This document shows, piece after piece, positions 33,385-41,080 of a stretch of DNA of 64,000 nt. The notes under the pieces are model-generated. The model did no database searches and was not told the DNA's origin. It saw only the letters and a program-made list of their open reading frames with translations. Within the stretch, counting starts at the first letter, position 1, and each line of letters opens with the position of its first letter. The translations under genes and the position numbers were made by a program. Source of the DNA: Paenibacillus sp. NAIST15-1 (lineage in GTDB: Bacteria; Bacillota; Bacilli; Paenibacillales; Paenibacillaceae); the NCBI RefSeq assembly GCF_001894745.1, contig NZ_BBYF01000008.1:176179-240178 (forward strand), written 5' to 3'.

Positions 33385-33942
33385 ATGCAAGTCAACGGCA
33401 GTATGAATAAGGTATACGAACAGAGCGGCCAGAGAACGCGCTGCACGATAGATCGTCTCCAAGATTGGCTGCGGCAAGTCGCAGACAAGCATCAAGGTCA
33501 GGACGTTATGTTCGTCTGCATCGGTACCGACCGATCCACAGGAGATGCGCTTGGACCCTTGGTTGGCACCCGACTTGCGCAGCATGGCTTGCAGGTGGTA
33601 GGGACGATGGAAGAGCCATGTGATGCCACGAATTTGCAATCCCGGTTATCTGCGCTGCGGGATCATGTTGTGACGGTTGCAATCGATGCTTGCCTCGGAC
33701 ATCCAGGCTCCGTAGGACAATATCTGGTCAGCCACTCCTCCTTACAGCCAGCAGAATCGGTCGGCTTAGCTATGCCGGAAGTGGGTCAATACAGCATTGC
33801 TTGTGTCGTGAATGTGAATGGCCCGAAGCCGTATTGGACATTGCAGACGACTTCCTTGCATCACGTCATGAAGATGGCGAACGAAATAGCGGATGCTATC
33901 ATCGAATCATTTCTTCCCGAGCCAAGCATAAATACCGAATAA
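33385..33942 (+). CDS. yyaC: YyaC-type sporulation protein
   Basis: A 185-residue protein of the YyaC family, a fold related to germination and hydrogenase maturation proteases. Hallmarks are VCIGTDRSTGDALGPLVG near residue 45, IDACLG near 97 and CVVNVNGPKPYW near 138. In Bacillus it is produced during sporulation; a proteolytic role is suspected. This supports an endospore-forming host. An AAGGAGC site lies about 10 nt before the ATG. Confidence 0.88.
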   Translation: MQVNGSMNKVYEQSGQRTRCTIDRLQDWLRQVADKHQGQDVMFVCIGTDRSTGDALGPLVGTRLAQHGLQVVGTMEEPCDATNLQSRLSALRDHVVTVAIDACLGHPGSVGQYLVSHSSLQPAESVGLAMPEVGQYSIACVVNVNGPKPYWTLQTTSLHHVMKMANEIADAIIESFLPEPSINTE

Positions 33943-33968
33943 CCTCCATACAAATGATGTCGTGGGCC

Positions 33969-34005
33969 AAAAAAAGATGGAGCCGGATCGCCCTCCGCCT
34001 CCATC
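33969..34005 (-). terminator. Minus-strand terminator of toxin transcript
   Basis: On the minus strand GATGGAG and CTCCATC arms are followed by seven T. It lies about 60 nt beyond the stop of the small toxin-like gene and overlaps the tail of the yyaC transcript. Confidence 0.75.
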
Positions 34006-34042
34006 ATTCGGGTTCATACAGATGTGCGTGTTAAGCTGTACC

Positions 34043-34072
34043 GATCCGTTCTGGGGGAACGGATCATTTTTT
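34043..34072 (+). terminator. Plus-strand terminator, nested
   Basis: GATCCGTTC and GAACGGATC arms with a 5-nt loop, then A and six T. It ends transcripts coming from yyaC or from an antisense RNA. It overlaps the stop codon of the small minus-strand gene. Confidence 0.8.
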
Positions 34073-34159
34073 ACTTTCCCGGTCCGTCAGCTTGATGATG
34101 AGCTGAACTAACCCGAGAATAAATGCACTCGTGGCAAAGAAAAGTTCGAACCCTTGCAT
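34064..34159 (-). CDS. Putative holin-like type I toxin peptide
   Basis: A 31-residue peptide: MQGFELF, a single hydrophobic helix (FATSAFILGLVQLIIKL) and a charged tail TDRESKK. The pattern (xxFEL, one helix, KL-T/D-R tail) resembles the putative holin-like toxins of Firmicutes type I toxin-antitoxin loci. A GGGGGGGTG ribosome site precedes the ATG. The mRNA would end at the terminator at 33969, while plus-strand transcripts end at 34072, so sense and antisense RNAs overlap over about 100 nt at their 3' ends, as in bsrG/SR4 and txpA/ratA. The rest of the gap, 34160-34415, shows nothing else. Confidence 0.55.
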   Translation of the reverse strand: MQGFELFFATSAFILGLVQLIIKLTDRESKK

Positions 34160-34415
34160 ATTGTTCACCCCCCCTCTATTCCATATCGCAGATTACTGGT
34201 GCGGGCAATGCTTGGAGTTGGCTGCTGATTCAGGCATTTATGGGTAGTGTAATATACTATATATGTATGGATGTTTTTGGAATGAAAGAATGCTTTGGAC
34301 AAGCTTTTTTGAAAATTTTGTGTAATGGTAATTAAAGGTGCATATTTCGGCAGGTTCTGCATAAAATGAAGGCTTGCGAATTTGAGAACGTACCAGAAGG
34401 AGAGAGGGATAAGCG

Positions 34416-35210
34416 ATGACAAGAATACAGGTGGATGCTAACTTTACGATGAATGTAGAACAGCAAGGACAAGGTCCTGCTGTCCTATTGCTTCATGGCT
34501 ATTGTGGAAGTTCGAAATATTGGGAAGCGATAATGCCGATGCTGGCGCAGAACTATCGCGTCATTGCTCCAGATTTGCGAGGTCATGCCAAGTCAGATTC
34601 ACCTGTAGGCGCATATACCATTGGACAAATGGCTGACGATGTGCTTGCGCTTGCCGATAAGCTCGAGCTATCGCAATTTGTGCTGCTTGGTCACTCTCTT
34701 GGTGGATATATTACGCTGTCGTTCGCTCAGCGCTATAGCAGCCGCTTGCATGGGTTCGGGCTGATCCATTCCACGAGCTTGCCGGATACCGAAGAGGGCA
34801 AGCAGAATCGCTTGGCCGTTGTCGAGAAGCTGCAATCGCAGGGTATCGTTCCTGTTGTGGACGGATTAATCCCGAAGCTGTTCGCGCCACAGCATCTTGA
34901 AGAGCATGCCTTGCAGGTGAGCAGGGCGAAGGAGATTGGATATTGCACACCGCCGCAAGGAGCTGCTGGAGCAGCGCTTGCGATGAGAGAGCGAACTGAT
35001 CGGACTTCGGTATTGCAAGGAACTGAGTTACCCGTGCTGTTAGTAGCGGGAGAGCACGATCAGATTGTGACAGCAGATAAAGCCTTTACGGCGAGCGGGG
35101 ACAATATTTCGCAGGTTACGATAGAGAAGGCGGGTCATATGAGTATGATGGAGACGCCAGCGACACTTGCGGATGCGCTGCACACCTATTTAGCTAATGT
35201 ATTTCAGTAA
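34416..35210 (+). CDS. Alpha/beta hydrolase
   Basis: A 264-residue alpha/beta hydrolase. The nucleophile Ser is in GHSLGG (about residue 94), the acid Asp in GEHDQ (about 214), and the His in AGHMSMME (about 242). The oxyanion-loop motif LLHGYCGSS is near residue 23. Relatives include 3-oxoadipate enol-lactonase and carboxylesterases; no aromatic-degradation genes are near, so the substrate is unassigned. The ATG follows AGGAGAGAGG. It is monocistronic. Confidence 0.9.
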   Translation: MTRIQVDANFTMNVEQQGQGPAVLLLHGYCGSSKYWEAIMPMLAQNYRVIAPDLRGHAKSDSPVGAYTIGQMADDVLALADKLELSQFVLLGHSLGGYITLSFAQRYSSRLHGFGLIHSTSLPDTEEGKQNRLAVVEKLQSQGIVPVVDGLIPKLFAPQHLEEHALQVSRAKEIGYCTPPQGAAGAALAMRERTDRTSVLQGTELPVLLVAGEHDQIVTADKAFTASGDNISQVTIEKAGHMSMMETPATLADALHTYLANVFQ

Positions 35211-35269
35211 GAGGCAGCAGAAGTGTTCTGATGTATTAGGGACAACGATGATATGGATGACCACGTCTA

Positions 35270-35301
35270 GGGGAGCTTCACTTGAGGAAGCTCCCCTTTT
35301 T
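35270..35301 (+). terminator. Intrinsic terminator
   Basis: GGGGAGCTTC and GAAGCTCCCC arms, 7-nt loop, then T5. It separates the hydrolase from the SdpR-like gene. Confidence 0.9.
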
Positions 35302-35368
35302 CGCTATACTTGACTTACTTTTTGGATGTCTGAATCCGAATATTATGTACATGAAGCGAGGCTTTGAC

Positions 35369-35650
35369 ATGAATGAGGCGTTTAAAGCACTTGCAGATCC
35401 GACTAGGCGACAGATTATAACCTTGTTGAAGGATAAGGATATGACGGCAGGAGACATCGCCGATCACTTTAATATGACGAAGCCAAGCATCTCTCATCAT
35501 CTGAATGGGTTGAAGCAAGCGAAGCTCATTCTTGATGAGCGGCGAGGCCAGCATATATGGTACTCACTCAATACAACCGTATTGCAGGAGGCTCTCGGCT
35601 GGTTTCTTGATATCATTTCATACCAGGGGAAGCGAGGGATGGATGATTAA
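35369..35650 (+). CDS. sdpR: ArsR-family autorepressor, SdpR-like
   Basis: A 93-residue winged-helix repressor: NEAFKALADPTRRQIITLL, recognition helix MTKPSISHHLNGLKQA and wing DERRGQHIWYSL. No metal-binding cysteines are present, which fits SdpR rather than a metal sensor. ATG 35369 was preferred over upstream in-frame starts because the domain begins there and a GCGAGG site precedes it. It overlaps the SdpI-like gene by one nt. In B. subtilis SdpR represses sdpRI and is sequestered by SdpI when toxin is present. Confidence 0.82.
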   Translation: MNEAFKALADPTRRQIITLLKDKDMTAGDIADHFNMTKPSISHHLNGLKQAKLILDERRGQHIWYSLNTTVLQEALGWFLDIISYQGKRGMDD

Positions 35651-36321
35651 TGAAACTACTGGATCACAGTCTGGAGAGAAGGGCATTTCTTGTATTGTTT
35701 GTGTACAACGTGATTGTAGCTGGACTGTTGTGGCTGGCATATCCGAAGCTTCCAGAGAGGATTGTATCCCATTTCAACTACTATGGCGCTCCTGACGGGA
35801 CAATGGAGAAGACGATAGTTTTTATCATATTCTCTGCTATCTTAATACTGATCCCCGTACTTTTGCCGTTCATTCGACGTGCAGATCCGCAGCAGCACAA
35901 TTACAAGAAATTCGAATCCACATACATATGGTTCGGCTGGGCATTGTCTGTGTTCCTGCAAGCTATATTCGGCGTCGTGATCGGCTATCATCTAATTAAC
36001 GGGTTTCCGGTGCAATCTCTGATATTAACTACGCTCGGATTGTTGTGGATGTTCCTTGGCAACATGTTTGGACGTGTGCGGTTCAACTATTTTTTCGGTA
36101 TCCGTACGCCGTGGACGCTTGCAGACGAACAGGTATGGCGCAAAACGCATCGTCTGGCCGGCAAGGTGTGGCTTATATCGGGTTTACTAGCATGTGCTGG
36201 AGCATGGCTGCTGCCCCTCCACTGGGGTGGATATATCGGTTTACTTGTAATAGCGGTATCAGTCTTTGTCCCCATGATTTATTCCTACCTTGTCTTTCAA
36301 TCTAAAATACGGCCGAGGTGA
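35650..36321 (+). CDS. sdpI: SdpI-like immunity membrane protein
   Basis: A 223-residue protein with six predicted helices. The N-terminal half contains a DUF1648-like segment (PKLPERIVSHFNYYGAPDG), the C-terminal half the SdpI signature (GNMFGRVRFNYFFGIRTPW and WRKTHRLAGKVW). SdpI protects against the SDP cannibalism toxin and captures SdpR. The toxin genes sdpABC are not in the window. Start and stop codons interlock with the upstream repressor gene. Confidence 0.85.
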   Translation: MKLLDHSLERRAFLVLFVYNVIVAGLLWLAYPKLPERIVSHFNYYGAPDGTMEKTIVFIIFSAILILIPVLLPFIRRADPQQHNYKKFESTYIWFGWALSVFLQAIFGVVIGYHLINGFPVQSLILTTLGLLWMFLGNMFGRVRFNYFFGIRTPWTLADEQVWRKTHRLAGKVWLISGLLACAGAWLLPLHWGGYIGLLVIAVSVFVPMIYSYLVFQSKIRPR

Positions 36322-36326
36322 TGGTG

Positions 36327-37094
36327 ATGCACCAACGTGATTATTTACTCCGGTTAATTGAAGAGATGACTCGTATGTTTGGTCAAGCGCTTGGACTAAA
36401 GGAAAAGAAGAAGCGTGAGCAACTGATTGTCGAATGGGATGAATTGTTGCAGCGCCGTTTTCGGATTAGCGGGGAACTGGCTGACAAGCTTCCGGCAGAG
36501 GACATCATACGACTGTTCCGGACGGGAGAGCGGCTGCATGCAGATGAGATCCAAGCATTGGCGATTGTACTGTATGAGCGGGCTAAGTTGGATTGGGAAC
36601 GAAGCAGGCATGATGATGAGTCGTCGCCGTTTGGCGCTGCCGAAGTGCCGCGATATGGTGAGAGCATGATGGGAACTGACAATGACGAGACAATATATAT
36701 TCTGCGATTGATGAAGTCGTACGAGCTTTTGCTGGAAGCGACCTCGCAAGGTAGTGATCGGAGGCTGCTTCCGGTTCAAGACTCGATGGAAGCGATATAT
36801 CAGGTAATCAAAGGCTATCATATTGATAATCGCTTAAGGGAGAAGATGTGGCGCTGGTTTGAGAAGGAGGGTCGTCTGGCTGAAGCAGAGGACTCTTTGT
36901 TTGAGTGGTTGAACAGTGGAGAGCGGCATCATCCTGAGCAGGCAGCAAGTCGATATACGCAAGCGTTGAAGTTCTATGAACGACTTGATGCAATGTCGGA
37001 TGAGACGCTTCTAGAAGGCGGATTAAGCCGAGAAGAGGTCATCTCGGGCAGGGAAGACGTAAGTAAGAGTACAGCATGGCAAATGGAACGGTAG
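36327..37094 (+). CDS. Hypothetical helical protein
   Basis: A 255-residue soluble protein, predominantly helical, with no domain that I recognise. The N-terminal region (HQRDYLLRLIEEMTRMFGQAL) looks like an amphipathic helix, and the C-terminal half has helix pairs suggestive of TPR-like packing. Several starts overlap the sdpI stop; ATG 36327 follows GAGGTGA at good distance. It sits between sdpI and a methyltransferase gene on the same strand and may be co-transcribed with both. Confidence 0.75.
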   Translation: MHQRDYLLRLIEEMTRMFGQALGLKEKKKREQLIVEWDELLQRRFRISGELADKLPAEDIIRLFRTGERLHADEIQALAIVLYERAKLDWERSRHDDESSPFGAAEVPRYGESMMGTDNDETIYILRLMKSYELLLEATSQGSDRRLLPVQDSMEAIYQVIKGYHIDNRLREKMWRWFEKEGRLAEAEDSLFEWLNSGERHHPEQAASRYTQALKFYERLDAMSDETLLEGGLSREEVISGREDVSKSTAWQMER

Positions 37095-37107
37095 GAGTTA
37101 TAAGCAG

Positions 37108-38310
37108 ATGGAACAATTAACAGAGTTAGTTGAACGAGTGATTACAGAACAAATCTTAAGCAGTGCAGTGCTTAGCCAACTGCGGCGCAAGCCTGAGGAG
37201 GGCTACACCAAGGTGCTGCTCAAGCCGGTGCAGTTGCGCGGACAGATTCAGATCCAGTTCGAGTATCATTATGATAATAAGGTGACGCATGATAATGTCC
37301 CGTTAACAGAAGCGGCTGCGAAGGTGATGTCTTTATTCGAGAGTACATTCAAGCAGGGACTGTTGCGGACAACAGAAGGCGATTACCAAGTGTTGATCAG
37401 CAAGAAATTCAAGGTAACGATTCGCAAGCAAGCGGCAGTTGTGCGCAAGGTTGAAGTGTCACATAACCGCAAGAAGCAATATGTGTTGAACGAGGGAGTT
37501 CCGGTTCCATTCTTGGTCGAACTGGGCATCATGGGCAAGGAAGGCAATGTGATTGCAGCGAAATATGATAAGTTCCGCCAAATCAATCGTTTCCTCGAAA
37601 TGGTGGCGGATGTGCTGCCGCATCTGCCGAGCAATCGTACGGTCCGCATTATCGATTTTGGCTGCGGCAAATCGTATCTAACGTTCGCGCTGTATCATTT
37701 TCTGCATGTAGAATCCAAGCTCCCGGTTCACATTGTAGGGTTGGACTTGAAGCGGGACGTCATCAAACGGTGCGAGGCGCTTGCTAGGCGCCTTGACTAT
37801 GACGGACTCTCCTTCCAAATGGGGGATATCGCCCAATATGAAGGTGCCGATGAGGTCGATATGGTGGTGACGCTGCACGCTTGTGACACCGCGACAGATG
37901 CAGCGCTAAACAAGGCTGTACGGTGGGGAGCTCAAGTTATCTTGTCGGTTCCATGCTGCCAGCATGAATTGAACCGTCAGGTGGAGCAGAGCGTGCTGGA
38001 GCCCTTGTTGAGACACGGCATATTGAAGGAACGTTTCAGTGCCTTGGCGACGGATGGACTGCGGGCGAAGTTGCTTGATTGCGTAGGATATCGTACACAA
38101 TTGCTCGAATTTATTGATATAGAGCACACACCCAAGAATATTTTGATTCGTGCGGTTCGCGGTGAAGAACCTGCTGGGCAGGTAGAAAAGACTGACCCGC
38201 AAATGTGGAACGAGTATGAGACGTTCAGACAGTTTTTGAACGCAGATCCGTACTTGGAGCATGCCCTGCAGGAGCTGTTGGAAGCTCGTGGCTGCAAGCG
38301 CACAGTATAA
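37108..38310 (+). CDS. SAM-dependent methyltransferase
   Basis: A 400-residue protein with a Rossmann methyltransferase core: IIDFGCGKSYLTFALYHFL (about residue 185), VGLDLKRDVI and VVTLHACDTATDAAL. The segment SVPCCQHEL (about 290) resembles a catalytic CC pair seen in METTL25/TRM13-like RNA methyltransferases. The N-terminal third is a separate domain, possibly for RNA binding. Substrate unknown. Thirteen nt separate it from the upstream hypothetical gene. Confidence 0.8.
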   Translation: MEQLTELVERVITEQILSSAVLSQLRRKPEEGYTKVLLKPVQLRGQIQIQFEYHYDNKVTHDNVPLTEAAAKVMSLFESTFKQGLLRTTEGDYQVLISKKFKVTIRKQAAVVRKVEVSHNRKKQYVLNEGVPVPFLVELGIMGKEGNVIAAKYDKFRQINRFLEMVADVLPHLPSNRTVRIIDFGCGKSYLTFALYHFLHVESKLPVHIVGLDLKRDVIKRCEALARRLDYDGLSFQMGDIAQYEGADEVDMVVTLHACDTATDAALNKAVRWGAQVILSVPCCQHELNRQVEQSVLEPLLRHGILKERFSALATDGLRAKLLDCVGYRTQLLEFIDIEHTPKNILIRAVRGEEPAGQVEKTDPQMWNEYETFRQFLNADPYLEHALQELLEARGCKRTV

Positions 38311-38322
38311 GTATCTAAGGCT

Positions 38323-38355
38323 AGAGCCCTCTCCGTTGTGTAGAGGGTTCTTTTT
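38323..38355 (+). terminator. Intrinsic terminator
   Basis: AGAGCCCTCT and AGAGGGTTCT arms with one G-U pair, then T5. It ends the sdpRI/methyltransferase run. Confidence 0.8.
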
Positions 38356-38783
38356 GATGTGGGGGATAGGCAGGCTCATAAGCTGAATTGGTTCTTAGTT
38401 ATGATCCAACGAATATGGGCGGCTCTCGTTACATCGCATAATGTAGGGCCTGCTCCTTCTCTAGTGAGCTACATACATGAACTCCTTGGTCGAGCGACTC
38501 TATCCAGCAGTATGCTTCTCTTCAAATTCCCTCCGTTTTGGACGATATATAAAGGAAGGTAGTATGGAACAGGAACAGTAACAAATCAATGCCCATTAAA
38601 AGAATCTATAGCTGCATGGTTATAGAACAGGGCAAAGTGAGTTGTTGCAATAGAACAAGCAGGACGCCTATGTCTGGCTCGATCTTCATACAGCAAGAGC
38701 AAGATTAACGTGAATAGTGAAACGAAGCGAAGCGGAGCAAGGGGATAAACTGCGAACGAAGAACCTAGGAGGTTGAACGGTCA
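38356..38783. other. Intergenic region before PilZ gene, no gene seen
   Basis: About 430 nt without a credible gene; a 67-codon frame has no ribosome site. An AGGAGG site at the right end belongs to the PilZ gene. The segment near 38630-38670 has short words reminiscent of a cyclic-di-GMP riboswitch, but it lacks the rest of the motif. Confidence 0.5.
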
Positions 38784-39461
38784 ATGACGGGAGCTTATGT
38801 AACGGATGCTCCAGAGCATTTGTTAATGTCGCTTTTGCACAGTCGTACAGTGCTTGAGGGCGACAACTGCATTGCAACGGGAGTATTGTCTTATTTAGAA
38901 GGAGATGTCATGGAGGTAGAACTGCCAGAATTCGAGCGGTTTGAACTTGGAGAGGCGCTGAAGGTGACCATATATTCGCCGGTAGGCATATTTAATTTCC
39001 ATACTCAGGCTGTGGCACGGCATGAAGGGTCGTTGATGCTTATTCATCCGCCGCATCAACAGCGTAAATTTACAGATCAACGCTTATTTCCGCGAATAGA
39101 GGTACGCAAGCATGGATACGTACTGCCTCCACGACCGGCGGAAGGAATGGCAATTACGCCGACGCCAATACCGATTCATATCGAAGATATTAGTTTGAAT
39201 GGGATCGGTTTCAACATTAAGGGGAACGCTTCATTCGTGGAAGGAAGCGAATTAGAGGCTGAACTGCAGCTTGGATTTGCTGTTCCTTGCCGCTTAACGA
39301 TTGCTCGTATGGCGAGTCGGGAAGACGATATCTTCTATGGAGCCAAGCTTCAGGTAACCAGTGATCCTGCACAACGGTCCCTGCGTGCATTTATTATGCG
39401 GGAACAGATTAAATCACATATTGATCGCAAATCAAAAAATTCAATAACAGCTCGCCCATAA
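38784..39461 (+). CDS. PilZ domain cyclic-di-GMP receptor protein
   Basis: A 225-residue YcgR-type protein. An N-terminal beta domain (about residues 1-95) is followed by a PilZ domain with the RxxxR-type motif DQRLFPRIEVR (about 100) and the DxSxxG-type motif EDISLNGIGF (about 133), which bind cyclic di-GMP. Such proteins modulate motility, polysaccharide export or attachment. An AGGAGGTTG site lies 8 nt before the ATG. No diguanylate cyclase gene is in the window. Confidence 0.88.
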   Translation: MTGAYVTDAPEHLLMSLLHSRTVLEGDNCIATGVLSYLEGDVMEVELPEFERFELGEALKVTIYSPVGIFNFHTQAVARHEGSLMLIHPPHQQRKFTDQRLFPRIEVRKHGYVLPPRPAEGMAITPTPIPIHIEDISLNGIGFNIKGNASFVEGSELEAELQLGFAVPCRLTIARMASREDDIFYGAKLQVTSDPAQRSLRAFIMREQIKSHIDRKSKNSITARP

Positions 39462-39536
39462 CATGCTAAAATAGCAATGTACTTCACCATTACATAGAAT
39501 AGAAATGGTAGGAGAGAAAGGGAGGGAGGGAGCAGC

Positions 39537-40976
39537 TTGAAGCGCGCTTCTCGTCATGTAAGGAACTTATTAATCGGATGTCTTGGCATCGTGCTCCTAT
39601 TAAGCGCCTTACCAACATCGACGTCAGCAGCTGGGCTAAATAATCGATACCCGACTAAGGTATTTGAGGTATTCACAGACGTTGCAATGAATCAGGAAGG
39701 GCGTCAGAAGATTAAGGCCGAGTTAATTCAGCCATCTGTTACGAATGTTACGTATCAGGAAGTGGTGAACATTGATCCTGCAATTGCCGAAGTAAAGGTA
39801 GATTTACCTAACGAAGAATACGTGGTGACGCCGCATAGTCCAGGATCGACTACGGTCGAGTTCAAATGGACCCAAGGGGATGGAACGGTGCTTCATCATA
39901 AGTTTGTCGTTGCGGTAGTCGACCCCTCACAGGGTAATATTATTCCTCGGATTAGAGAACCTGAACAGGAAAGTTATGTGCAGCTGGGGTCTTCTGAAAT
40001 CAATGATTTCCAATATATATTTGAGAATGTAGATTGGAGATCCAACTTACCGGTACCTTATAACGAGCTTCGCTCTGGAAATGGATTCAATAATATAACA
40101 CCTGTTAATCAGAAAAGATATATTTTCAGCGCTGTGGCTCAGAACGCAGTGGATACTAGATGGGTATTCAAAGTAACAATAAAAGATACGAACGGTAAAG
40201 ATATATCCGCTACATACTATAAGGACTATAAAATCAATCGATCGCCCAGCCTGAAAAATAATTTCGATCGAACGCTGCATTTGACTCCTGGCGGTGAAGC
40301 AAGTCTTGAGCTGTCAAGATATTTTGAGGATTTAGACAATGATGAATTATTCTTTACTGCAGTCTCGGCAAACGGCCTGGTCTCATGCGAGATTAATGGG
40401 GATAACCTGTTGTTGCGTGCGAGAGCCGATTCCGCAGAGGGCATCGAGAAAATCACGATTACTGCGGATGATCAACGACAAGGTATTCCTGTGCATGGAA
40501 CATTAAGCATGTACATCAGCAAACCGCGCGAAGTTGGCATTGCCGGTACTTATCCAGAAGTAGATAACGGCTTTGAAGTGATGCCAGCTGGCTCCGGTGA
40601 GTATTACATGGCTCCATTTGAACAGTATCTGCCTTCCTATGCAGAGCTCGAACAGAAGGTTGCATCAGGTAATGCTCGTAAGGGAGAACTGACAAGTGGG
40701 GGCAGCCTTACATTCATCATTGATCAACAAAAGGGCCAATCTAAAGGATTTGATGAAGGACAGTATGGTCTCTATCTGTTCGATGGAACGACGGTCACGC
40801 TGGAGCGAGCGATTGAACTGTCCGGCAAAGAGAAAGTCATTCGTGAATTGAAGGAGCTGGCTGCCGCAAGAGGCGAATCATCCTATCAGATTGTGGACGC
40901 GCAGCAATGGCTGTTCACGAAGGGTGACAATAATTTTGTTCGCGCTAAGATCGTGATGGCGATTCTCGCAGAATAA
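39537..40976 (+). CDS. Exported protein with cadherin-like region
   Basis: A 479-residue protein with a signal peptide (about residues 1-31, basic start, hydrophobic core, ends TSAAG). The middle part (about 230-320) has FDRTLHLTPGGEASLELS, YFEDLDNDELFFTA and ITADDQRQG, which match cadherin-like/dystroglycan-type beta-sandwich domains. The N-terminal part (35-130) also looks beta-rich. No sortase signal or membrane helix is present at the C-terminus. The start is a TTG after GGGAGGGAGG. Function unknown; likely surface or spore-envelope related adhesion or structural protein. Confidence 0.7.
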   Translation: MKRASRHVRNLLIGCLGIVLLLSALPTSTSAAGLNNRYPTKVFEVFTDVAMNQEGRQKIKAELIQPSVTNVTYQEVVNIDPAIAEVKVDLPNEEYVVTPHSPGSTTVEFKWTQGDGTVLHHKFVVAVVDPSQGNIIPRIREPEQESYVQLGSSEINDFQYIFENVDWRSNLPVPYNELRSGNGFNNITPVNQKRYIFSAVAQNAVDTRWVFKVTIKDTNGKDISATYYKDYKINRSPSLKNNFDRTLHLTPGGEASLELSRYFEDLDNDELFFTAVSANGLVSCEINGDNLLLRARADSAEGIEKITITADDQRQGIPVHGTLSMYISKPREVGIAGTYPEVDNGFEVMPAGSGEYYMAPFEQYLPSYAELEQKVASGNARKGELTSGGSLTFIIDQQKGQSKGFDEGQYGLYLFDGTTVTLERAIELSGKEKVIRELKELAAARGESSYQIVDAQQWLFTKGDNNFVRAKIVMAILAE

Positions 40977-40992
40977 CAAGCAGTATCGTCAG

Positions 40993-41022
40993 AAGGTCAA
41001 CCTAAGGGTTGGCCTTCTTTTT
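40993..41022 (+). terminator. Intrinsic terminator
   Basis: AAGGTCAACC and GGGTTGGCCTT arms, 3-nt loop, then CTTTTT. Confidence 0.85.
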
Positions 41023-41080
41023 GATTGTCCATCATAATAAATATAGAATTGGTAGAATCGGGAAAGAAGGGGGAGTGCAG

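Noticed and set aside
38359..38562. 67-codon plus-strand frame after the methyltransferase terminator
   Set aside because: No ribosome site; starts inside a post-terminator stretch; no family features.
38625..38680. Possible cyclic-di-GMP (GEMM-I) riboswitch before the PilZ gene: words AGGGCAAA and GGACGC 25 nt apart
   Set aside because: The tetraloop-receptor part, the GACGCAAAGCC continuation and the P3 stem could not be found, and spacing is too long. A covariance-model scan would settle it.
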